Below are positions 42,574-50,753 of a stretch of DNA of 64,000 nucleotides, one piece after another. Position numbers and translations under genes: made by a program. Under the pieces are notes generated by a model. The model had not been told where the DNA came from. It made no database searches and was given only the letters and a program-made list of their open reading frames with translations. This DNA is from an uncultured Bryobacterales bacterium (GTDB lineage: Bacteria > Acidobacteriota > Terriglobia > Bryobacterales > UBA6623). The stretch spans positions 5,654,062 through 5,718,061 of the forward strand of contig OX638379.1 in assembly GCA_951813605.1 (NCBI GenBank), given 5' to 3'. Position 1 is the first letter of the stretch; each line of letters begins with the position of its first letter.

Positions 42574-43166
42574 GGCTTGCCTCCGTTCCGGCCCTGCCCG
42601 AACCTCTCCGGGTCGCCCCCCGGGAACCAGCGGTAGAGCGTCGTCTTGGTGATTCCGAGCTGCCGCGCGACCTCCGCCTTGGACAGCGCGGGATCGGCAA
42701 GCAAGGCCTTGGCGACCTGGACCCGCTGCGGGTCGTGAAACTGCGACCCGCGCCCCCAGTGCCGGCCATTCGCGCGCGCGGCCTTGTAGGACTCCCGGGT
42801 CCGCTCGCTGTTCACGTCGGCCTCGAAGGCGGCGAGGGCGGCGAACACGTGGAAGATGACGCGGCCGCCGGGCGTGTCGGTGTCGAGCTGCTCGGTGAGC
42901 GACACCAGCTGGCAGTTGCGCTCCTCGAGCGCGCCTGCCAGGTTGATCAGGCGGCGCACGGACCGGCCCAGCCGGTCGAGCCGCCACACCACGAGCGAGT
43001 CGCCCTCCCGGAGGAAGTCGAGCGCGGCGCGGAACTGGGGCCGGCAGTCGGAGCGGCCCGAGCAGCGGTCGGCGTAGATCCTCTCGCAGCCCCGCTCCTC
43101 CAGCGCCCGGATCTGGTATTCCGGGTCCTGGTCGACGGTCGAGACGCGTGCGTAGCCGACAAGCAT
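42570..43166 (-). CDS. Serine recombinase, resolvase/invertase type
   Basis: 198 residues from ATG 43166. Catalytic domain with Ser9 in MLVGYARVSTVDQ, WRLDRLGRSVRRL and FHVFAALAAFEADVNSERT, followed by a C-terminal helix-turn-helix (AEVARQLGITKTTLYRWF, residues about 165-185). Normal length for the resolvase/Hin group. Overlaps the tyrosine recombinase gene, so two unrelated recombinases are made from one transcript. It probably promotes resolution or inversion in the island. Confidence 0.93.
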   Translation of the reverse strand: MLVGYARVSTVDQDPEYQIRALEERGCERIYADRCSGRSDCRPQFRAALDFLREGDSLVVWRLDRLGRSVRRLINLAGALEERNCQLVSLTEQLDTDTPGGRVIFHVFAALAAFEADVNSERTRESYKAARANGRHWGRGSQFHDPQRVQVAKALLADPALSKAEVARQLGITKTTLYRWFPGGDPERFGQGRNGGKP

Positions 43167-43281
43167 GGCCAAACTCCCTGCCTCCCCCAATTGTAGGGGA
43201 GGTGTTTTGGTTATCGCATTGGAATCGGCCCCGCGGCGTTTCCGGGCGCGCTCCTCGCCGCTTGCCGTGACGGTGCCAAAA

Positions 43282-43296
43282 GGATCGTTTTCGGGA
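43282..43296. repeat. 15-base direct repeat, copy 1
   Basis: GGATCGTTTTCGGGA between the recombinase pair and the 43.36-kb gene; identical to 44582-44596 and 13/15 identical to part of the palindrome at 45991-46016. The copies bracket gene groups of about 1.3 and 1.4 kb. Confidence 0.4.
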
Positions 43297-43362
43297 CAAA
43301 CATACTCGCGCGGCGTAGCGCCCGCTGTCGCGGACGCGGCGCGCTAGGAGGAGGGGGCCGTG

Positions 43363-43770
43363 ATGCAATTCAGTCTCGGGGCATATAGCCGGATCATCGA
43401 GGACTGCCCCGACCGCGACTCGCGCTACCGCGCGCTGATGCACCAGCTCCCCCGGCGCTTTCACGGGCTCGGGCGTGCAGAGCAGGAAGCGGCGCTGGCG
43501 GAACCGGCACCCCTTACAGGCACGCCTTGGGATGCTCTCCTGGCCGGCGTCGTGGAGCACTTGGCGCGGCTGCACGGCCATCCGGTACCGGGCTGGCTGG
43601 ACGAACCCGCGCGCTTCCTGGATCGGCCGTGGGTCATCTCTCGCAACCCAGCCATCGCCGCCGACTCGGTGCTGTACGCGCCGGGCGCCTTCATCCGCCA
43701 CGGGGCGCTGCCCGATCCCCTGGACTTGGACGCACGCGGAGGGGAAACGCATGAGTGGATCCCAGTCTGA
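43363..43770 (+). CDS. Hypothetical partner of a DUF6036-type nucleotidyltransferase
   Basis: 135 residues from ATG 43363, which has AGGAGGAGG about eight bases upstream. No enzyme motif. The pattern LLAGVVEHLARLHGHPVPGWLDEPARFLDRPW followed by PGAFIRHGALPDPLDLDAR recurs in small proteins encoded just before DUF6036 nucleotidyltransferase-like proteins, a toxin-antitoxin-like pairing (recollection of context, not a search). Overlaps the next gene by 20 bases. Confidence 0.65.
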   Translation: MQFSLGAYSRIIEDCPDRDSRYRALMHQLPRRFHGLGRAEQEAALAEPAPLTGTPWDALLAGVVEHLARLHGHPVPGWLDEPARFLDRPWVISRNPAIAADSVLYAPGAFIRHGALPDPLDLDARGGETHEWIPV

Positions 43771-44350
43771 GCGCCTGCTTGACCGGGACGATCTCACGCG
43801 GGCGTTCGCGGCCCTCGGGAAGCGCTTGGCGGAGCGGGGCGTGCGGGCGCACATGTATGTGGTGGGGGGGGCTGCGATGACCATGGCGTACCGCCGTAGC
43901 CGGACCACGGTAGATGTGGACGCGCTGACGATAGACCACCGCGCGGCTGTGCTTGAGGCCGCTGGCGAGGTTGCGCGGGAGCTTCACTTGAGCGCCGACT
44001 GGCTGAACGAGAATGTGCGTGACGCCGCGAAAACTCTCGCCGCCGAGAAACGCGCCGCCCTCCTCGAGACCGAGCGCAGCCGGGTCCGCGCCATCGACCG
44101 GCGCATCCGCCGGGCTGAATCCAAGCTCAGGGGACAGGCCCGCCGCGACGACACGCGCCGCAAGGTGCTGGCCGGGGCGTGGGTGCTGGAGCAGGCCGCC
44201 CTCTCCGAGCCAGCCGCCCGCAAGCTCCGCGACGGGCTGCGCGGCTTCCTCGACCGCTCTACCGACCGCCGCCTGTTCGACTCGATCCTCGGGGAGGGCT
44301 GGGACGGCACAGCAGCCGCGAGAGACGCAACACAGGAGGAGCCCCAATGA
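43751..44350 (+). CDS. Chimera: DUF6036 N-terminus fused to a mobilisation-protein-like C-terminus
   Basis: 199 residues from ATG 43751. Residues 1-85 are the start of a DUF6036-type nucleotidyltransferase-like protein (HMYVVGGAAMTMAYRRSRTT, VDVDAL, LSADWLNENV). At about residue 87 it switches to a charged helical region and then RRDDTRRKVLAGAWVLEQA and FLDRSTDRRLFDSIL, the pattern of small conjugation/mobilisation accessory proteins (TraD/MobC-like). The rest of the nucleotidyltransferase domain is missing. The frame is intact through the joint. The stop overlaps the next ATG by four bases. Confidence 0.6.
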   Translation: MSGSQSERLLDRDDLTRAFAALGKRLAERGVRAHMYVVGGAAMTMAYRRSRTTVDVDALTIDHRAAVLEAAGEVARELHLSADWLNENVRDAAKTLAAEKRAALLETERSRVRAIDRRIRRAESKLRGQARRDDTRRKVLAGAWVLEQAALSEPAARKLRDGLRGFLDRSTDRRLFDSILGEGWDGTAAARDATQEEPQ

Positions 44351-44607
44351 CTTGCCCAACCGGCGAACAGCTGGCCGCGATGACCGAGGAGGAGATCCTG
44401 GGCCCAGGAATCGACATCGACAACCCGTTTGGACCCACAGGCGGAGCGCGCGCGCTTCGGAGAGAATCGGTCTCATGCTCGGTGTCCAGGAAGGTGACGC
44501 TACCAGCGTATAATCGCCCCATGAGTACTGGGGTCGGTGGCGCTCGACCAGGGCGATCGAATCCATATCTTGTGGCCGGCCGGATCGTTTTCGGGATGAG
44601 GGGCTAG
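44347..44607 (+). CDS. Small hypothetical protein
   Basis: 86 residues, starting MTCPTGEQLAAMTEEEILGP, coupled to the previous gene by an ATGA overlap. The first 35 residues look protein-like; the remainder may be out of its original frame. The last codons contain the second copy of the 15-base repeat. No family recognised. Confidence 0.4.
   Translation: MTCPTGEQLAAMTEEEILGPGIDIDNPFGPTGGARALRRESVSCSVSRKVTLPAYNRPMSTGVGGARPGRSNPYLVAGRIVFGMRG
44582..44596. repeat. 15-base direct repeat, copy 2
   Basis: Exact second copy of GGATCGTTTTCGGGA (first at 43282), immediately before the DUF5131 pseudogene. Confidence 0.4.
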
Positions 44608-44616
44608 GCTGTCCGC

Positions 44617-45364
44617 ATGGCCTCCCGCACCCTGATCGAGTGGTCCGACGCCACCTGGAACGTCATTACCGGCTGCACAAGGGTCTCGGGGGGCTGCTGC
44701 GGCTGCTACGCCGAACGGCTCGCAGCGACGCGATTGCGACACCATCCGTCCAGGGTCGGCCTGACGAACGCGCGGGGCCGCTGGACCGGCGAGGTCCGCT
44801 TCAACGAGCAATGGCTCGACCAGCCGCTGCGCTGGCAGCGGCCGCGCCGGATCTTCGTCGCCGCCCACGGCGACCTGTTCCACGAGTCCGTGCCGGACGA
44901 GTGGATTGACCAGGTGTTCGCCATGATGGCCGTCTGCCCGATGCACGTCTTTCAGGTCCTGACAAAGCGACCGAGGAGGATGCGGGAATACTGCTCCTCG
45001 ATCTTGTGCCAAGAGCACATCAACCGCGAAATCGACAAGCTTGCGACCGGTACCTATTGGTATCGGAGCAATCACCTGTCGGCTGATTTCATGCCGCTCC
45101 CGAATGTCTGGCTCGGCACCAGCGTCGAAGACCAGGCGGCCTGCAACGAGCGGGTCCCCGTGCTGCTTGAGGTGCCCGCCGCGGTCCGATGGCTCTCGGC
45201 CGAGCCGCTTCTGGGCGCGGTCGCTACGCGATCAGTGCGGGATCGCGGGGGTACCCTTCTTCTTCAAGCAATGGGGCGGGGCGACGGCGAAGGCCGGCGG
45301 CCGGGAACTCGACGGGCGCGCTTGGGGGCAGTTCCCCACGCTGCGAGCGAATCAGTCTCCATGA
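44617..45364 (+). pseudogene. DUF5131 (phage Gp37/Gp68 family) gene with internal deletion and frameshift
   Basis: ATG 44617. The N-terminal three quarters match the family: IEWSDATWNVITGCTRVS, CGCYAERLAA, FVAAHGDLFHESVP, HVFQVLTKRPRRM, LPNVWLGTSVEDQAA and VRWLSAEPLLGAV. Directly after this the family C-terminus (RDQCGIAGVPFFFKQWGG, GRELDGRAWGQFP) continues in the next frame, ending at 45364, and the usual IDWVIVGGESG-type segment between them is absent. So some dozens of codons were lost with a frame change. DUF5131 proteins are common in phages and islands; role uncertain. Confidence 0.75.
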
Positions 45365-45442
45365 CGGATGTACGCTGGAGGCATGGCAGGGGGGGCCGGA
45401 GAGGATCCGTGTCGAGACTGCCGACGATGCGCAGGAGGAATT

Positions 45443-45889
45443 ATGTTGCGACTTACTATTGTGTTCGTGGCGCTGGCTTGCAGCGCTGCGGGAGCGTTCG
45501 GACAGGAGAAGATGCTGGCCAACTACGACGCGATGCCGGATCTGCGGTGCGCCGGAGGATTTCTGGAGGCCGACGGTTTCTGGACCGCCGAGGAAAATGC
45601 CTCTCTTGAGCGCGAGAAGCGCTGGGTCCGGATCTCCGCCATCCACGACATCTTGCCGGTTGCGGGCGTGCGGGCTGGGGCCGACGAGCCTGGCTATCGC
45701 GTCAATACGAAGCATGAGGGGGGCGCCGTTCAGGGCGGCGCGCGGCTTCTCAGGCGCTCCGGAGCGGCGGCCCAATACAAGGTACATCTACTGCAGGCGC
45801 CGGAGGTCTTCCTGGAATTCCTGGCTCGGTGTCAGCGCGACCGCGGCGTACACAGCCTGCTACGCCGCGCGGCGGAGACGGGACCTTAG
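45443..45889 (+). CDS. Hypothetical exported protein, C-terminus doubtful
   Basis: 148 residues from ATG 45443 with GGAGG six bases upstream. Signal peptide LTIVFVALACSAAGAFGQ. The mature part (EKMLANYDAMPDLRCAGGF, GFWTAEENASLEREKRWV) looks normal up to about residue 80; after KHEGG it becomes Gly/Ala/Arg-rich, and may have left its proper frame. No family recognised. Confidence 0.5.
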   Translation: MLRLTIVFVALACSAAGAFGQEKMLANYDAMPDLRCAGGFLEADGFWTAEENASLEREKRWVRISAIHDILPVAGVRAGADEPGYRVNTKHEGGAVQGGARLLRRSGAAAQYKVHLLQAPEVFLEFLARCQRDRGVHSLLRRAAETGP

Positions 45890-45990
45890 CGGGGCGGTCA
45901 GGGGCTGCGTGGCCTTCTCGCGCGGCGGCGTGCGCGTCCAGCTTCGACTCGAACCGAGCGATCAGGTTCTCCGCCGAACTGAAACGCCCT

Positions 45991-46016
45991 GTCACGAAAG
46001 GGATCCTTTTCGTGAC
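45991..46016. repeat. 26-base near-perfect palindrome
   Basis: Arms GTCACGAAAGGGA and TCCTTTTCGTGAC pair at 12 of 13 positions. Its centre (GGATCCTTTTCGTGA, 46001-46015) resembles the 15-base repeat at 43282 and 44582. Could be a recombinase core site, an operator, or a bidirectional terminator. Confidence 0.5.
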
Positions 46017-46215
46017 GAGCCGAATTTACTGCAGCCATGCTTCCGGGCGACCCTATCCAGGTCATGTACGCCGCCGCCCTTGATTTCGAGTACCCGGTCG
46101 GGTGCGCGGGAACTTGGGGCCGGGCAGGCCACGCGTCCTAGGGAAGGTCGAGCGCCATCGCGAGGATGCCCTCCAAATACAGCCATAGTGGATCCATGGC
46201 ACTCACTCCGGATGT

Positions 46216-46474
46216 CTAGCCCAGCCAACCCAGCAACTGCTCGGCGAACCCGGCGAAGACGAGCCCCACGCGTTGATGTAGGCGCGAGCAGGGATCCCGC
46301 CTCGCCGAGCTCAGCCCGGAACCATGCTATGCCGATTAGGACCTGTAGCAACGCCCCGCCGTAGACGGCTGCACGTCCGGCTTGGCCAAGCGTGACTAGC
46401 CCAGGGATGGCGAGACCGGCGGCGAGGCAGGGAGCGGCCAGCGGGGCGGCGGCGGGGCGCTTCGGGTTGCGCAT
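46216..46474 (-). pseudogene. Small membrane protein, probably frameshifted
   Basis: From ATG 46474: a hydrophobic protein (LAAGLAIPGLVTLGQAG, AVYGGALLQVLIGIAWFRAELG) over about 65 residues, then the frame turns Arg-rich, while the next frame gives a sensible end (RVGLVFAGFAEQLLGWLG) with stop TAG at 46218-46216. Small conjugation or holin-like membrane proteins have such a layout, but no family was recognised. The rest of 45890-46560 holds only the palindrome above. Confidence 0.35.
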
Positions 46475-46577
46475 GGCGGGGATTGCGGCGGTACTTCAGA
46501 CTGGGGCACTCCTCGAAATCCGCGTCGCTGTTTTACAGCCACGCCCAGCACCACCATTCTTCGTTTTGGCCTGCTCC

Positions 46578-46607
46578 TTGACAGGACCTCACATTTTACC
46601 GTAATAT
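46578..46607 (+). promoter_or_regulatory. Sigma-70-type promoter of the YfbU gene
   Basis: TTGACA at 46578-46583 and TAATAT at 46602-46607 with an 18-base spacer, in an AT-rich island. The start would be near 46614, leaving a leader of about 54 bases to the ATG at 46668. Confidence 0.7.
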
Positions 46608-46667
46608 ACATATCAGACACGGCTATTCCGATAATCGCCGTACAAACACTAGAAAGGAGTCTCGAAA

Positions 46668-47369
46668 ATGAAGACCTTAAGATTTGAAATGCGCATGGAC
46701 AGCGATACGCAGAAGCGGTTGGATGCCTGGCGGAAGGAACAGCCAGATCTGCCCTCGCGCGCGGAGGCAGTGCGGCGGCTAGTTGATGCAGGCATTGCGA
46801 AATCGGCGAACCCGGAGGCGAGCTTCAGCGATGGCGAGAAGCTAATCCTTTTCATGCTTCGCGACCTCTACCGAAAGGAAGGGGAAGGTCGCGAAATGAA
46901 TCCGCAATTCATCTACCGTGCGATCTCAGGGGGCCATTATTGGGCACTGGACATGAAGTATCCTGGGCTGCTCGATCGCCGCGTTGACAGTGGCGAACTG
47001 ATTGAAGAAATTATCGAAGTGCTCAACATGTGGACCGACATCGAAGAAGACTATGCGCGCCTCTCGAAAAAGGACAAGCAGCGGGTCAAGTCGGAAGGAT
47101 CCGGCAGCAGGCCGGAATTCTGGGGCTTCTCCGCTAACGAAGAATCCGAGCACTTGAGCGCCACAAGCTTTCTGGTCCGTGACGTCGAGCGGTTTTCTCG
47201 GTTCGAGCAGCGGGTTGTCAAGTCTCATCTTCCCACGGTTGATGCTTACAGGCGGATGCTGGCGGCATACCGTCCAATCAGAAAGAAGTTTGACCACAGT
47301 AGGCTCTCAGCTTCTCAGATCATCGATCTGTTGAAGGAGCGGGTACACCCCGAAGACCGCAATGACTGA
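46668..47369 (+). CDS. YfbU family protein with ribbon-helix-helix N-terminus
   Basis: 233 residues; AAAGGAG ten bases upstream of ATG. Residues 1-45 look like a ribbon-helix-helix DNA-binding unit (TLRFEMRMDSDTQKRLDAW, SRAEAVRRLVDAG). From about 52 the YfbU domain is clear: SDGEKLILFMLRDLYRK, FIYRAISGGHYWALDMKYPGL, VLNMWTDIEEDYARL, FWGFSANEESEHLS and KSHLPTVDAYRRMLAAY. YfbU proteins are of unknown cellular role. AT-richer than its surroundings with a textbook promoter and binding site, signs of recent transfer. Intact. Confidence 0.88.
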   Translation: MKTLRFEMRMDSDTQKRLDAWRKEQPDLPSRAEAVRRLVDAGIAKSANPEASFSDGEKLILFMLRDLYRKEGEGREMNPQFIYRAISGGHYWALDMKYPGLLDRRVDSGELIEEIIEVLNMWTDIEEDYARLSKKDKQRVKSEGSGSRPEFWGFSANEESEHLSATSFLVRDVERFSRFEQRVVKSHLPTVDAYRRMLAAYRPIRKKFDHSRLSASQIIDLLKERVHPEDRND

Positions 47370-47545
47370 GTTGCCGGGCTCCTCTCCCAGCGTTCATGCC
47401 GCCGGAGGATCGCGCAGCTCGGTCCGGGCCATTCAGGTGGTTCCGCCTGCGTACGGATCCGTCCACACGTCGCGCGGAAGAGATCGTCTTGGCGGCGGCC
47501 CCCGGGTGAGACGATCGCTCTGGCGTGCGGACTACAATTGGGTCG

Positions 47546-48154
47546 ATGCCGCTCGCGACCAAAGCCGTTGCTCGCCAGCAGCCGGTGCGAGGGCCGCGCA
47601 AGCGTCATCCGGCGGCAAGCCACCTGCGGCTGGAGCTGCCGGCGGCAAGCCCAGTCCGGGCACTCGACCGCTCCGTGCTGATCTGCGGCAGTGCCGAGAA
47701 TGCCTTGGACCTGCTTTCGCGCGAGTCCGTGCAGACGGTGGTCACGTCGCCGCCGTACTGGTCTCTTCGGGATTACGGCACCAGCGGGCAGATCGGCTGC
47801 GACGACGCGCTGTCCGAGTACACGGGCAGCCTGGTCCGGACATTCCGCAAGGTTCGCCGGACGCTGCGCCCCGACGGAACGCTGTGGCTAAACATCGGAG
47901 ACTCGTACACTTCCGGTAACAGGCGGTATCGCGCCCCCGATAAGAAGAACGCCGCGCGGGCGATGTCGACGCGCCCGCCCACTCCAGAGGGATTGAAGCC
48001 GAAAGACCTTATCGGCGTGCCTTGGCGAATCGCCCTGGCGCTCCAACAGGACGGGTGGTGGCTGCGGTCGGAGATCATCTGGCACAAGCCGAACGCACAT
48101 CCCGAGTCGGTGCGGGACCGGCCCACCAAGGCACACGAGACGGTTTTCCTCTGA
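47546..48154 (+). pseudogene. 5' fragment of a site-specific DNA methyltransferase
   Basis: ATG 47546. SAM-dependent methyltransferase of the beta class: VVTSPPYWSLRDYGTSGQIG (TSPPYW catalytic motif near residue 68), EYTGSLVRTFRKVRRTLRPDG, TLWLNIGDSYTSG, LKPKDLIGVPWRIALALQQDGWWL, SEIIWHKPNAHPESV and DRPTKAHETVFL. The stop TGA is formed by the first bases of the IS3-family inverted repeat at 48152. The remaining half, with the FxGxG SAM motif, is lost. N4-cytosine and N6-adenine specificity cannot be told apart. Confidence 0.85.
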
Positions 48155-48225
48155 CCGTTCCCCCGTAATCCGAGCCGTTTCGGATGTGGGATTTCCTTGT
48201 ATGTTGACCCCAAGGAGGTGCCCCG

Positions 48226-48492
48226 ATGAAGCGGAAGCGGTATACGCACGAACAGATCATTTCGATCCTCAAGGAGCACGAAGCCGGCCAGCCGGTCGGC
48301 GAGTTGGCGCGCCGGTATGGCGTCGTCGAGAACACGATCTATCGCTGGAAGTCGAAGTACGGCGGCATGGAGATATCCGATGCCAGGCGGCTGCGTGAGC
48401 TCGAGCGGGAGAACGCGAAGCTCAAGAAGCTGTTGGCCGAAGCGGAACTGGACAAGGCGGCGCTGAAGGAGCTGGTCCAGGGAAAATGGTGA
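48226..48492 (+). CDS. IS3-family transposase OrfA
   Basis: 88 residues. Helix-turn-helix (YTHEQIISILKEHEAG, GELARRYGVVENTIYRWKSK) then a leucine-zipper-like helix (LRELERENAKLKKLLAEAEL). It overlaps orfB by seven bases in the -1 frame near GGAAAATGG, the place where IS3 elements make the OrfAB fusion by programmed frameshift. Confidence 0.93.
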   Translation: MKRKRYTHEQIISILKEHEAGQPVGELARRYGVVENTIYRWKSKYGGMEISDARRLRELERENAKLKKLLAEAELDKAALKELVQGKW

Positions 48493-49301
48493 CGGCCGCC
48501 CAGCGGCGAGCGGCCGTGGATCACCTAACCGATCGCCGCTACAGTCAGCGACGTGCCTGCCGCCTGGTGGGCTTGCCTCGTTCGGTGGCTTGGTATCGGC
48601 TCAAGGGCCGTGACGACGCGGATCTGTGCCATCGGCTGAAGGTCCTGGCCGAGCGCTATCCCCGCTACGGCTATCTGACGCTGCACGAGATGCTCAAGCA
48701 GGAAGGTCGGGTCATCAACCGCAAGCGCACCTATCGGGTCTACCGCGAGGAAGGCCTGCAGGTGCGCACCAAGCGCCGCAAGAAGATCACGCGGCCCAGA
48801 GTGCCGATGCCGGTGCCGACGAAGGCCAACGAGCGCTGGTCCGCGGACTTCATGTCCGATCAGCTCGCCAATGGCCGGCGGTTCCGGATCCTTAACCTAA
48901 TCGATGACTTCTCCCGCCAGTGTGTCGGTCAGATCGTCGACACGTCGATCTCCGGCGCCCGCGTGGCTCGGTATCTCGATGAGCTCAGCACAACCCGGCC
49001 ACTGCCCAGGACCCTGGTTCTGGACAATGGCCCGGAGTTCACTGCCAAGGCCATGTTCTTCTGGGCCCGGCGAACCGCTGTGAGGCTGCACTTTATCCAG
49101 CCCGGAAAGCCAACTCAGAATGCGTTCGTGGAGAGCTTCAATGGCAAGTTTAGGGAGTACTGCCTGGACTTACATTGGTTCGGCAGCCTGACTGAGGCAC
49201 GCGCCATCATCGAACGCTGGCGAACGCACTACAACCATGTCCGGCCACACCGATCGGTGGGCAAAATGCCGCCCTCGGTGTTCGCCAGGAAAGTAGCTTG
49301 A
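48486..49301 (+). CDS. IS3-family transposase OrfB (DDE integrase)
   Basis: 271 residues. HTH-like start (YSQRRACRLVGLPRSVAWY), HTH_21-type region (YPRYGYLTLHEMLKQEG), then the rve core with DDE: Asp in RWSADFMSD, Asp in LVLDNGPEF and Glu in NAFVESFNGKFREYCL, and the usual end YNHVRPHRSVGKMPPSVFA. Full length; together with OrfA apparently functional. Confidence 0.94.
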   Translation: MVTAAQRRAAVDHLTDRRYSQRRACRLVGLPRSVAWYRLKGRDDADLCHRLKVLAERYPRYGYLTLHEMLKQEGRVINRKRTYRVYREEGLQVRTKRRKKITRPRVPMPVPTKANERWSADFMSDQLANGRRFRILNLIDDFSRQCVGQIVDTSISGARVARYLDELSTTRPLPRTLVLDNGPEFTAKAMFFWARRTAVRLHFIQPGKPTQNAFVESFNGKFREYCLDLHWFGSLTEARAIIERWRTHYNHVRPHRSVGKMPPSVFARKVA

Positions 49302-49351
49302 TATGATGAATTTCCCACATCCCGGGTGGCTCGGATCCAGGGGAACGGTCA

Positions 49352-50391
49352 AGGAGGCAAAGAAGTCTGTCAAAGCATTCAGGCACGTTCTGCATGAGAT
49401 GGCGGATACGCTTTGGCAAGACAGCGAGAACCGCCCTCTCATTGTGGCCATCGATGAGCTGGACCGGTGCCGTCCGTCCTGTGCCGTCGAACTCCTGGAA
49501 GTGGCCAAGCACTTTTTTTCCGTGGACCGCATCGTTTTCGTGCTGGCCGTCAATCGCGACCAGCTCGCCCATTCGGTCAGAGCCCTGTATGGCAGTGACT
49601 TCGACGCCGAAGGATACCTGCGCCGCTTCTTCGACGTGGACTTCCGACTGTCCGAGCCCAGCCGAGATGCATTTATCGCCGCGCAGCTCCAGGCTACCGG
49701 GATCGCGGACTACTATCCCGTTTATTTCCCGAAAGGAGTGGAAAGGGGGAAGTCGGTCGAGAACCTCCAAGCGATGTTGTTCGCATTTTTCGGAGCCTCC
49801 GATCTCAGTCTCCGGACGAACGGTCAGGCCATTCATCGCCTGGGGCTGTTGCACGCGTCACTGCGACGCGACCAACCTGACTACGCGTTGGTGACGACCG
49901 TCGCGTTGATTCTCCGGACGATAGACCCCGACCTTTATCATCGGTTCAACCGCGGCGAGGCCACCGATTTGGAGGTCGTCAATGCCATTTTCGGTCGCCC
50001 TGGCCTGAAGGCCCTGCAACACGAAGAGTTGGGTATTGTGTTTGAAACTGCGATCGTCCTGGCCGCTCTGGGGGATGAAACTCCCGATCTGTCGTCATCG
50101 GAACTGATCAACTCCACGCTGTATTCATCGGGGCCCATCCGCACCCCGCTGTTGGATTGGTACCTAAGTCGGCAACAAACCGACCGTGAGGTTATAGAAA
50201 AAGGCGGTGACCCGGAAATTGAAGTGCGCATTGCGGAAGGCAAACACGCGGAACGCGTCTTCAACAAAGTCAAGCAGACGATCCAGAAAGGACAGGGGCA
50301 AATCGGGTTCCGTCAAGCCGTGCAGCGGCTCGAACTGCTAACCGCCACTCTTATCGACCAGCAATCCGATCCGTCGAACGTCAATTCCTGA
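49352..50391 (+). pseudogene. 3' fragment of a KAP-family P-loop NTPase
   Basis: The open frame runs back to 49303, but its first residues come from the IS end; native sequence starts at 49352. Walker B and the KAP signature are present (PLIVAIDELDRCRPSCAVELLE), then VDRIVFVLAVNRDQLAHSV, GYLRRFFDVDFRL and long helical regions to residue about 345. The N-terminal Walker A part is missing, removed at the IS3 joint. KAP NTPases act in membrane-linked signalling and several phage-defence systems. Codon use is less GC-rich than in the chromosome. Confidence 0.85.
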
Positions 50392-50753
50392 ACTTGCCCT
50401 CTCAGGCTAGGTTGCTCGCTCCACGGCTGACTAAGCATGCTCCCCTGACGGCTCTCAGCGCGGCGAAACGTACGCCGGCCCCCGTCACTCGGCTATTGCC
50501 TCGCCCTTCTTTGGCAAGGGTCTCTTGGACCTGGCGAGCGGCACGTTCTGGGGGATTCTCGGGTGGATTCACAGCCGGCCGAAAGAATAGAGTGGGTGTC
50601 TAGCTCCATAGGAAGGTGCAGCATCCGACCAAGCACGACGATCACGGCCATGGCCAATGGCTCAGCCCCATCCATCACCCTATGGAAGCCATCCTAGCCA
50701 AGGACGTGAAAAACTGTTATAGACCGATTCAGCCGCGCGAAGTGCGGATTGGA
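50392..50753. other. 362-base stretch without a supported gene
   Basis: Nothing convincing on either strand. ATG 50682 begins an in-frame extension of the DUF1801 gene that lacks family-like sequence. Confidence 0.45.

Larger units (their letters stand above)
48152..49351 (+). mobile_element. IS3-family insertion sequence, 1200 bp
   Basis: Bounded by imperfect inverted repeats: both ends read TGACCGTTCCCC inward, followed by ATCCGAGCC and GGATGTGGGA blocks in each (about 45 bases). It encodes OrfA and OrfB in -1 overlap. Bases outside the ends (CCTC to the left, AGGA to the right) do not form a direct repeat, so the original target duplication is gone. Left flank: methyltransferase 5' fragment. 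Right flank: KAP NTPase 3' fragment. Confidence 0.9.

Noticed and set aside
41599..43908. One very long minus-strand frame (769 codons) over both recombinases
   Set aside because: The frame before 42573 lies over the serine recombinase in another frame; integrase family sequence begins at ATG 42573. High GC leaves few stops.
49303..49351. First 16 residues of the KAP frame as its native N-terminus
   Set aside because: They are encoded by the right inverted repeat of the IS3 element.
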